DNA of 64,000 nt from positions 2,790,001 through 2,854,000 of the forward strand of contig NZ_CP017770.1 in the NCBI RefSeq assembly GCF_001857945.1. The letters run 5' to 3'. Every line of letters starts with the position of its first letter. Position 1 is the stretch's first letter. This document shows, piece by piece, positions 46,301 through 52,521 of this stretch. The notes under the pieces are model-generated. The model saw only the letters and a list, made by a program, of their open reading frames with translations. It did no database searches and was not told the origin of the DNA. Made by a program: the position numbers and the translations under genes. This DNA is from Paenibacillus crassostreae (GTDB lineage Bacteria; Bacillota; Bacilli; Paenibacillales; Paenibacillaceae).

Positions 46301-49010
46301 GTCCGGCCTTCAAGACTTCAGCAGCGGCACAGCTTTGGTGTATGTATCCGACGATATGTACAACTGGGAGTATAAGGGGCCTTTATTTGTTAGTGACAGA
46401 AGCCTCTATCCGGAGCTCGGTACGGTATGGGAACTGCCGGTATTACTACCGTTAGGCAAGGATAGTACGGGCAAGCAAAAGTATATTTTTATGGTTAATC
46501 CTCATGAAAAGCCGGAGCATGTTGCTCCAGCTAACGATGTGCAAAGAGATGTTGAGGTTTTTTACTGGATTGGAACATGGGACCGCGATAACTTCAAATT
46601 TATACCTGATCAGGAGGCACCCTCCAAAATGGATGTAGGCGATGGTTATTTAACCGCAGAGAGCGGTATGGTCACACCTGATGGAAGAACGGTCGTCTAC
46701 TCCATGGTGCAGAATGTAAGAACACCACAGGCTGAATATCAAGCCGGATGGGCTCATAATCTGGCATTGCCAGTTTCCCTAAGTCTGGATGATCATGATG
46801 AATTGCGCATTGAGCCGATTCAAGAATTGCAGAGTCTACGAAGTACTAAACTGGTTGATTTTGCAGACAAAAATCTACAGACTGCCAATCAATTGATCCA
46901 AAATGTCAAAGGCGACATGTTGGAGATTGTGATGGAAATTGATCCAGGTGAAGCCCAGAAATTCGGTCTCAAGGTGCGACGCTCCGATAACGGCCAAGAA
47001 GCAACACTGATTTACTACGATAAGACAGACGAGACCTTCAACGTGGATCGGACCAAGAGCAGTATTGATCCGGATGTGCGTGTGGATGGTATTCAAGGCG
47101 GGTACGTCGATCTTGACGGAGAGAATCTGAAGCTTCATATTTTCCTCGACCGTTCGGTAGTTGAAGCTTTTGCCAATGATAAGAAAAAGCTGACAACTCG
47201 CGTCTACGTAGGCCGATACGATTCTTTAGGCTTGAAGATCTGGGCTGACAAAGATATTACGGTCAAGTCGATGGAAGTATGGAATATGAATGCCTTGACG
47301 GGTGAACCGGCTACTCCGGTCTATGTTCCAGATAACTGGGACAACTCGGTGTATACCGATATTACGGATCTGCCTAATCATGATTTTGCTACAGGTGATT
47401 TAACAGGCTGGATAGCGGAAGGAGATGCCTTCAAGGATGTCCATGTGACCAATGCCCAGCTTTTCTGGGATACGATATATTTCAATCCGTCGCAAAAAAT
47501 TCCAGGTGGCTATCATTTGTGGGGCTTCAACGAAGCAGCCGGTGGTGACAGCTCAACGGGAACGCTAAAATCACAGAATTTTGTCCTTGGCGGGAACGGT
47601 AAGATCAACTTCCTTGTCAGTGGCGGACGTGATATGGATAAGCTGTATGTTGCGCTGGTTCGGGCATCGGACGGCAAGGAGTTATTTAAAGAGATAGCAA
47701 CCAATTATGAGGAATATCAACGGAAGAATTGGAATGCGTCGCAGTATATCGGTGAAGAGCTTTACATTAAGGTGGTTGACCAATCCACAGGCGGTTTTGG
47801 ACATATTAACGTCGATGATTTCAACGTACCGGTTAAGGTGCAGAATCCGACCAATCCAAGCTATCCGCCTGCTCCAACCAACCCTGTCAATACGGACAGC
47901 CTCGTGAGCAATGGGGTTACCCCAAGCAAACCGAACAGTCAGAACAGCCTGTCATTCGAAATGGCAAAAGGAGAACGGCAGGTGCTGTTTCCGGTTAAAA
48001 CGGCAGCAAATGATGGCAAGAACGCTTTAAAAATTAAACATAGCGGAGCAGAGATCGAAGTTCCTGCTGAGGTATTAAAGGATTTGGAAGGGCTGGTTAC
48101 AAGAGACGAACTTGAACGCGCCCAAATCTCCTTTGAAATAGACACATTATCAGCAGATCAGATTAAAGAACTAATGGAACGTGTCGAAAGCAAGAATAAA
48201 GCAGACATATCCGCTTTAGGAGAGGTCTATACCTTCAAATTATCTATTCTGAAAGCTGATGGAACGGTACTTCAGCTTGAGAACTTCTCCAAACCAGTCA
48301 CCATTAGGATGAGTGTAAATGAGAATTCTCGCCATGCTCTGGCTGGGATCTATTACATCGCCGATGACGGCAGCCTGAAGTATGCGGGCGGAACGTATGC
48401 AAGCGATATGATCACTGCGGAAGTGAGCCATTTCAGTATGTATTCCATCCTTAACTATGACAAATCGTTTAATGATGTTAATGCATCGTATTGGGCTCAT
48501 GACGTGATTAAGAAGATGGCTGCGAAACAAATTGTTCTCGGTGTAAGCGACACGGCATTTGCACCAAAGCAAAACGTGACCAGAGCTGAGTTTGTCTCGA
48601 TTATTAGCCGGGCACTGGGAATAAAGGCCGCGAACACAACTACATTCAAGGATGTTGATCCAACGAAATGGTACGCTTCTTCCATTGCCGCTGCATTCGA
48701 AGCGGGAATCATAAACGGTAGAAGCATGGATAAATTCGCACCAGAGGAAACCATAAGCCGTGAAGAAATGGCGGTCGTGATTCTTAATATTTATCAATTC
48801 CAGACAGGGCAGAAGGCTCTAGCAGAAGGAAAGAACAATTTTAAAGATGCCGACGCGGTCAGCTCCTGGGCTACAGATGAGGTCTCTGCTGCACAGGAGC
48901 TTGGCCTAACTAACGGCCGCGGCAATGAATTATTCATGCCTCAAGGAAAAGTGAATCGTGCAGAAAGTGCACAAATCGTCTCGAAATTGCTCGACAAGAT
49001 CAATAAATAA
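43374..49010 (+). CDS. SLH-anchored multidomain GH32 fructan-active enzyme
   Basis: A 1,878-residue surface enzyme (ATG 43374 after AAGGAGG; an earlier ATG at 43353 lacks a site). Order: signal peptide (about 1-38), two near-identical ~184-residue carbohydrate-binding-like modules (about 57-235, 241-415; NPGFETGDMSGWTVV), a diverged third (about 424-555), a LamG domain (about 557-790), GH32 (about 815-1305), a fourth diverged module (about 1330-1490), a Pro/Asn linker, a beta-rich domain (about 1515-1690) and three SLH domains (about 1698-1878). The GH32 nucleophile motif reads NWMNEAHAPIYYNG (Glu, not Asp); FRDPFVW and VWELPVLLPLG are kept. It probably hydrolyses or transglycosylates inulin or levan at the cell surface and feeds the adjacent importer. 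Exact reaction unknown. Confidence 0.85.
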   Translation: MMEAKKSKSWISSMVVLVMALQLVAPGISVSAEARVEVGEASIPKADMELSVTDAVYQIQNPGFETGDMSGWTVVRGEAFGQDSVSDESTWWAEQIPYNQEDSYHLNGWKHDEAATGVLRSTTFELGGSGWISFKLGGAKNPNKIYVNVVEANTGQSIARYGNSAFADVGFPNPDQGLRLANMEQYKADLSEYMGKKLYVEIVDNATSDWGVIFADAFLMYHPSEPVKGIFATDIKPDFKRYQIENPSFETGDLTGWTVVEGEAFGTNSVSDETTWWAEQIPYNQEGIYHLNGWKYAEAATGVLRSSTFELGGTGWITFRLGGGKHTDQVYVSVIDADTGDLIARYGNTEFNESAFPDPAQGLRLANMEQYKADLSKYIGKKLYLEIVDNGTVDWGVIFADAFNTFNELVPEEGVMADNILPTEMQNPGFETGNFDAWIVDGNAFQVTDEAQSGKEGNFYAKSSLEGQGSITSGIFTLQGTGTINFTVVGIDNPEDAYVALYDASTNALMKKTDDISANEEISLRMQEHYNKKLYIKVIDQSNQASISVDAFQSDAVGNIFYMNFDEGTGKKAFEEVSNLEHDVNYVFNSARYMASKDPRWTPRGVKGGALLFDGYSNDIEINAKNTIPVRDALTLEAWVAPRSYEWGDGNKLSTIVSQSNQDKAEGFELGMYRHGTWSMQVGIGGKWIQVWVKDHPLEKYKWNYVAATFDKKHGMIKLYLNGEEIASQATPVDIPITPSTEGLIIGKNNKPVELAGLFSYNMFSGLIDEVKLQNIALTSQEILAEYENVKTLHDGSIPEIPNGDIDEDPSVLDGDQHRPQYHAMPPQNWMNEAHAPIYYNGNYHLFYQHNPQGPYWHQIHWGHWVSDDMVHWENVRPALAPEAGDLDPDGAWSGSAAYDRDGNPVLFYTAGNDSLSPNQRTGLATPADLSDPNLEQWVKYSKPVTEQNGNGIHNEFRDPFVWYDEEVDKWYQLVTSGLQDFSSGTALVYVSDDMYNWEYKGPLFVSDRSLYPELGTVWELPVLLPLGKDSTGKQKYIFMVNPHEKPEHVAPANDVQRDVEVFYWIGTWDRDNFKFIPDQEAPSKMDVGDGYLTAESGMVTPDGRTVVYSMVQNVRTPQAEYQAGWAHNLALPVSLSLDDHDELRIEPIQELQSLRSTKLVDFADKNLQTANQLIQNVKGDMLEIVMEIDPGEAQKFGLKVRRSDNGQEATLIYYDKTDETFNVDRTKSSIDPDVRVDGIQGGYVDLDGENLKLHIFLDRSVVEAFANDKKKLTTRVYVGRYDSLGLKIWADKDITVKSMEVWNMNALTGEPATPVYVPDNWDNSVYTDITDLPNHDFATGDLTGWIAEGDAFKDVHVTNAQLFWDTIYFNPSQKIPGGYHLWGFNEAAGGDSSTGTLKSQNFVLGGNGKINFLVSGGRDMDKLYVALVRASDGKELFKEIATNYEEYQRKNWNASQYIGEELYIKVVDQSTGGFGHINVDDFNVPVKVQNPTNPSYPPAPTNPVNTDSLVSNGVTPSKPNSQNSLSFEMAKGERQVLFPVKTAANDGKNALKIKHSGAEIEVPAEVLKDLEGLVTRDELERAQISFEIDTLSADQIKELMERVESKNKADISALGEVYTFKLSILKADGTVLQLENFSKPVTIRMSVNENSRHALAGIYYIADDGSLKYAGGTYASDMITAEVSHFSMYSILNYDKSFNDVNASYWAHDVIKKMAAKQIVLGVSDTAFAPKQNVTRAEFVSIISRALGIKAANTTTFKDVDPTKWYASSIAAAFEAGIINGRSMDKFAPEETISREEMAVVILNIYQFQTGQKALAEGKNNFKDADAVSSWATDEVSAAQELGLTNGRGNELFMPQGKVNRAESAQIVSKLLDKINK
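43545..44590 (+). repeat. Intragenic tandem duplication (~552 bp period)
   Basis: Two adjacent modules within the SLH-GH32 gene (about 43545-44040 and 44098-44590) are similar at DNA level, with runs such as TATCATTTAAACGGCTGGAA and GATTGGGGGGTAATATTTGC identical in both. This indicates recent duplication or gene conversion. Confidence 0.8.
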
Positions 49011-49020
49011 CTGGCAAAGG

Positions 49021-49079
49021 GAAAGCCGGGGAAGCATGGCGGTGTTATCGTACGCCGTCACTCCGGCTTTCTCTCTTTT
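49021..49079 (+). terminator. Terminator after the SLH-GH32 gene
   Basis: GAAAGCCGG pairs with CCGGCTTTC, with an inner GGCG/CGCC stem, followed by TCTCTTTTA. Confidence 0.85.
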
Positions 49080-49107
49080 ATACCAATGTAAGCATGGGCA
49101 CTGAAGC

Positions 49108-49470
49108 TCAAAGAGATTCAGGCTTCTCCCCGTATTCTTTACCGAATTCCTCCATCTTTTTAAGGACGGGCAGCAGTTTGATTCCCTTCTCTGTCAGTGA
49201 ATATTCTACTCGTGGCGGAACTTCCGGATACACATCACGTTTAATAACTCCATCGTTCTCCAATTCTTTAAGCTGCTTTGTCAGCGAGCCTTGTGATAAG
49301 CCTCCCAGGAAATTTTTTATATCGGTATAACGGCGTTTTTCCCCTTCCAAGTACCAGATAATGAAATATTTCCAGCGTCCTGAAAGTACATTTTGGGTAA
49401 AGGCTATTGCGTACATATCTCTTTTTTCATCAATAAACTCTTTTTGAAATCCGTCATTACATACTCTCAT
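49108..49470 (-). CDS. HxlR-family transcriptional regulator
   Basis: A 120-residue winged-helix regulator. HxlR hallmarks are present: VLSGRWKYFIIWYLEGEKRRYTDIKNFLGG, SQGSLTKQLKELENDGVI and the wing PRVEYSLTEKG, read as separate segments along residues 28-95. An N-terminal Cys (position 4) could be redox- or aldehyde-sensitive, as in some family members. It is divergent from the nitroreductase gene, which it probably controls; the intergenic region carries a TTAGCAAGCTAA palindrome. AGGAGCG precedes the ATG. Confidence 0.9.
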   Translation of the reverse strand: MRVCNDGFQKEFIDEKRDMYAIAFTQNVLSGRWKYFIIWYLEGEKRRYTDIKNFLGGLSQGSLTKQLKELENDGVIKRDVYPEVPPRVEYSLTEKGIKLLPVLKKMEEFGKEYGEKPESL

Positions 49471-49598
49471 TGAGATCGCTCCTAGTCTAAAAGTACAAAA
49501 ACATGTACTATGTTCATTTAAATTGCCCTCTTTGCAAATGAAACGGATGAACTTATGATGGTGTCAAAGCTTCTAACCGAAACAACAACGATATATAG

Positions 49599-49610
49599 TT
49601 AGCAAGCTAA
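49599..49610. promoter_or_regulatory. Palindromic operator upstream of the nitroreductase gene
   Basis: TTAGCAAGCTAA, related to the sites at 50437, 50921 and 51154. It lies 38 bp before the nitroreductase start. Likely bound by the MarR-type or HxlR-type protein encoded in this locus. Confidence 0.6.
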
Positions 49611-49648
49611 TTATTATTGTAACATACCCGGAAGAGGAGACCAATTAA

Positions 49649-50389
49649 ATGAATAATACGCTTGAATTGCTTCACAATCATACCTCCGTTCGTTCTTATA
49701 CCAATCAACCCCTGACAGAGGAACAACGGGATGCAATCTTTAAGGCGGCGAATCAAACTTCATCTTTCAGCCTTCTACAGGCCGTGTCTATCATTAGAAT
49801 CACCGATCCGGATCTGCGTAAAAAGGTGATGCAGCTCTGTGTCAATCAGCCTTATATTGAAGAAGCAGCTGAGTTTTGGATTTTCTGCTCTGATTTCAAC
49901 CGGAATCATCAAATTGCCCCGGATGTTGATATTGAATATATTGAATTTCTTCTGATCGGTTCACTTGATGCCGGGCTGATGGCACAAAATGCGTTAACCG
50001 CAGCAGAATCCATGGGACTTGGCGGCGTATTTATAGGTGGGGTTAAAGCTAATATTAACGAGTTATCTGAACTATTGAATTTACCTAAGTATGTGATTCC
50101 ATTGGTGGGACTATGTATCGGTATTCCGTCTGGAGATAAGCCTGCACTGAAGCCGCGGTTGCCTCAATCCATGGTATTACTTGAAAACCAATATCAGCCA
50201 CTCGATAAAGAGCAGTTAGCCGTCTATGATGAAGCCATGCTGAAGTATTATGAGAGCCGTCCTGTTAAAGCTCCGTTCACCGTGAAAAAAGTAAAAGGAT
50301 GGAGTGAGCATATCCAGGATCATCTCCAAAGAAGTATTCTGCCTGAAATGCTGGAGTATTTAAACAAGCAAGGATATGCCAACAAATAA
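49649..50389 (+). CDS. NfsA/NfrA-type NADPH-dependent nitroreductase
   Basis: A 246-residue FMN-dependent oxidoreductase of the oxygen-insensitive nitroreductase/FMN reductase group. The N-terminus LLHNHTSVRSYTNQPLTEEQRDAI contains the FMN phosphate-binding H-x-S-x-R pattern, followed by ANQTSSFSLLQAVSIIRI, AQNALTAAESMGLGGVFIGG and LVGLCIGIPSGDKPALKPRLP, read as separate blocks. It probably reduces nitro compounds, quinones or flavins with NADPH. It is divergent from the HxlR gene and followed by a MarR gene 89 bp later, both plausible regulators responding to electrophile or oxidative stress. GAAGAGGAG precedes the ATG. Confidence 0.9.
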   Translation: MNNTLELLHNHTSVRSYTNQPLTEEQRDAIFKAANQTSSFSLLQAVSIIRITDPDLRKKVMQLCVNQPYIEEAAEFWIFCSDFNRNHQIAPDVDIEYIEFLLIGSLDAGLMAQNALTAAESMGLGGVFIGGVKANINELSELLNLPKYVIPLVGLCIGIPSGDKPALKPRLPQSMVLLENQYQPLDKEQLAVYDEAMLKYYESRPVKAPFTVKKVKGWSEHIQDHLQRSILPEMLEYLNKQGYANK

Positions 50390-50436
50390 ATAGGTCCCTT
50401 AAGATATGTGGACACCTTAATTTCACCATGTTATAG

Positions 50437-50448
50437 TTAGTCCGCTAA
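50437..50448. promoter_or_regulatory. Imperfect palindromic operator upstream of marR
   Basis: TTAGTCCGCTAA, five of six base pairs symmetrical, 31 bp before the MarR start; same type as 49599 and 50921. Confidence 0.5.
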
Positions 50449-50478
50449 ATATAATTCGACTGTTAAGGAGATCTATTC

Positions 50479-50904
50479 ATGACAAATGCAGTGGATTGCG
50501 ATATTCGTCAGTCGTTAGATCGAATTTCTTCCCAAATGCGCCGGGATTATAGTGAATCTCTAAGGGAACTTAACCTGTATGTTGGCCAGGAGAATTTGCT
50601 TTACCGGTTGTGGTTAGGCGATGGGATTACACAAATGCAAATATGCGAACATCTGAATTGTGAACCGCCTACGGTAACAAACATGGTTAAGTCACTGGAG
50701 CAAAACGGATTTATATACCGTAAACGTGATGAACAAGATGCAAGGGCTATGCGAATTTTTCTAACAGATAAGGGCAAAGAGTTAGAGGAGCCGGTTGATA
50801 TTAAATGGAGACAGCAGCAAGAAAAATTACTGCATACCATTTTACCGGAAGAGCGCGTACTGTTAAGGCAACTTTTAAAGCAGATGGAGAGTAACTTATT
50901 ATAA
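50479..50904 (+). CDS. MarR-family transcriptional regulator
   Basis: A 141-residue winged-helix repressor of the MarR family. The DNA-binding part includes WLGDGITQMQICEHLNCEPPTVTNMVKSLEQNGFIYRKRD (residues about 47-88) with the beta-wing DEQDARAMRIFLTDKG, flanked by dimerisation helices. MarR proteins bind short palindromes near their own promoters; the perfect 20 bp palindrome just after the gene (50921-50940) and related sites before the nitroreductase, this gene and the Gal80-like gene are good candidates. TAAGGAG precedes the ATG. Confidence 0.9.
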   Translation: MTNAVDCDIRQSLDRISSQMRRDYSESLRELNLYVGQENLLYRLWLGDGITQMQICEHLNCEPPTVTNMVKSLEQNGFIYRKRDEQDARAMRIFLTDKGKELEEPVDIKWRQQQEKLLHTILPEERVLLRQLLKQMESNLL

Positions 50905-50920
50905 GTTTTCTCTTGTGTAT

Positions 50921-50940
50921 ATGTTTAGCATGCTAAACAT
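50921..50940. promoter_or_regulatory. Perfect 20 bp palindrome, probable MarR operator
   Basis: ATGTTTAGCATGCTAAACAT is fully self-complementary. It lies 17 bp after the marR stop, in the region upstream of a monooxygenase remnant and the Gal80-like oxidoreductase. No T-tract follows, so it is not a terminator. Confidence 0.75.
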
Positions 50941-51048
50941 TAAATATTTCTAATATCGCTTAACAAAGCTAAATATAGAGGCAATGGTTACCTTAGAATA
51001 AATATATGGAGAAAAGAAAAGAGATGCAACTAGCACTTCAATATTAAC

Positions 51049-51165
51049 TATCATCCGGTAGTTGCAGGTACCCCCGTACAAGTTGCTGACTTCTTGGAAG
51101 AATGGCTTTTGGCCGGTGCTTGTGACGGCTTCTCGATTGTTCCGGTTATATATTTATCATGCTAA
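51049..51165 (+). pseudogene. Remnant of an LLM-class flavin monooxygenase C-terminus
   Basis: This untracked frame reads YHPVVAGTPVQVADFLEEW, then LLAGACDGFSIVPV and stops. It matches the conserved C-terminal pattern of NtaA/SnaA/DszA-type luciferase-like monooxygenases (GTPEQVAD..EEWF..GA.DGFNL.P). No start codon or upstream catalytic domain remains, and stop codons occur just 5'. The gene body has evidently been deleted. Its last codons overlap the operator-like TTATCATGCTAA. Confidence 0.7.
51154..51165. promoter_or_regulatory. Operator-like site upstream of the Gal80-like gene
   Basis: TTATCATGCTAA, one mismatch from the TTAGCATGCTAA core of the 20 bp palindrome at 50921, 36 bp before the next start codon. 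Confidence 0.5.
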
Positions 51166-51201
51166 CATTTCACAAAAATCTCAAATAAGGAGCTGTTTTA
51201 T

Positions 51202-52305
51202 ATGAGTAAAAAAATTCGTACAGGCATTATAGGTGGGTCAATTAATAACGGATGGGCTAGAGGCACACACATGCCAGCCATTGAGCAACTAAATGAGTTT
51301 GAACTTACGGCTGTAGGGACGAGCAATATGGAGAGCGCGAAGAAAAGCGCCGAGGCCTTCAAGGCAACTCACGGCTTTGATAACATGGAGGATTTGGCTC
51401 AACATCCCGATGTTGACATGGTAGTCGTCAGTATTAACGTTAAAGAACATTATGATGCAGTAAAAGCGATTGCTCCTGCGGGAAAACCGATTTATTGCGA
51501 ATGGCCTCTAGGATCAAACACCACTGAAGCACTGGAAATGCAGGAATGGGTGACATCCCGACAATTGCCAAATGCAATAGGATTGCAGGCCAGACAGGCC
51601 CCAGCCATCAATTATGTGAAGGATTTATTGGCAGAAGGCTATGTTGGAAAAGTTTTGTCAGCCCATTTAAAGATCTCGATTGATGGAATGGGGGGAGTGG
51701 CTGACAAGGCTACTGCATACTTATTCGACAGGAAGATAGGAGGAAACTTGCTCACTATTGTAGGCGGACATAATCTGGATGCATTTACCTACATGCTTGG
51801 AGAGTTCAAAGAGCTTTCAGCCGTCACAGTGCAACAATTCCCTGAAGTCGAACTGGTGGATATACAAAAAGTCATTGAAAAAACTACGGATGACCAAATA
51901 CTGATTTCAGGAAAATTGACCAATGGCGCAGCAGCTAGCGTTCACATCCAAGGGGGAGTAAAGCACCAAACTGGTCTTACGCTTGAAATTTTTGGAGACA
52001 AGGGGACGATCGTTCTGAGTGCGCCTGCTTCTATTCAATTTGGATCACATCAATTATGGGGTGCAGGGTCTACTGACAAAGAGCTTCATGAATTAACGAT
52101 TCCCGATTCGTATTACCGGGTACCGAATTCCCTTAAAAATGATTCAGGTTTTGTACTAAATATAGCTCAGGCTTACAGTAAATTTGCCCAAGATATCCAA
52201 GAAGGAACATCCTTAACCCCAAGCTTCGCAGATGCGGTAAAACTTCATCAGTTACTTGATACAGTGGAAAAGGCAGCACAAACGGGTGAGCGTCAGTATC
52301 TATAA
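51202..52305 (+). CDS. Gfo/Idh/MocA oxidoreductase, Gal80-like
   Basis: A 367-residue NAD(P)-binding protein. The N-terminal Rossmann fold has GIIGGSINNGWARGTHMPAI and VDMVVVSINVKEHYDAV; the usual catalytic E-K-P motif is replaced by EWPLGSN, the pattern found in Gal80-like members. The C-terminal alpha/beta domain follows (about 130-365, GGNLLTIVGGHNLDAFTYMLGEF in part). It could be a dehydrogenase of unknown substrate or a binding/regulatory protein without catalysis. It lies downstream of the MarR gene with an operator-like site in front. AAGGAG precedes the ATG. Confidence 0.82.
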   Translation: MSKKIRTGIIGGSINNGWARGTHMPAIEQLNEFELTAVGTSNMESAKKSAEAFKATHGFDNMEDLAQHPDVDMVVVSINVKEHYDAVKAIAPAGKPIYCEWPLGSNTTEALEMQEWVTSRQLPNAIGLQARQAPAINYVKDLLAEGYVGKVLSAHLKISIDGMGGVADKATAYLFDRKIGGNLLTIVGGHNLDAFTYMLGEFKELSAVTVQQFPEVELVDIQKVIEKTTDDQILISGKLTNGAAASVHIQGGVKHQTGLTLEIFGDKGTIVLSAPASIQFGSHQLWGAGSTDKELHELTIPDSYYRVPNSLKNDSGFVLNIAQAYSKFAQDIQEGTSLTPSFADAVKLHQLLDTVEKAAQTGERQYL

Positions 52306-52412
52306 AAGCTCTTAGGATTTATGTGAAGAAATTACCAAAAAGGGCGATTTTTTGTTTTTCGGTTGAAAAGTTGAAAAAGTACGCTTGAATGAGCACAGAG
52401 GGCGGAACGATT

Positions 52413-52427
52413 TCGGAAGCATACGCT
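52413..52427. repeat. 15-mer shared with 19875-19889
   Basis: TCGGAAGCATACGCT in the gap between the Gal80-like gene and the bidirectional terminator; identical to the copy at 19875-19889. Confidence 0.4.
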
Positions 52428-52458
52428 GTCTGCGGAGAATGGTATCATAAGTGACAGT

Positions 52459-52516
52459 AAAAACGAACAGCAGGCCTAGGATAGTCACTCATAGGTCTGC
52501 TGTTGCTTTGTTTTTA
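52459..52516. terminator. Bidirectional terminator between convergent genes
   Basis: AACAGCAGGCCTA pairs with TAGGTCTGCTGTT (one G-T pair) around a 13-base loop. There is an A run before it and TTTTT after it, so it can end transcripts of both the Gal80-like gene and the convergent GH115 gene. Confidence 0.85.
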
Positions 52517-52521
52517 TAACA

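Noticed and set aside
48240-48797. 185-codon open frame on the minus strand inside the SLH-GH32 gene
   Set aside because: It is antisense to the conserved SLH domains, has no ribosome binding site, and its product resembles no protein family; a shadow frame.
50921-50940. Terminator of the marR gene
   Set aside because: The palindrome has no loop and no T-run; its core recurs upstream of neighbouring genes, which fits an operator better.
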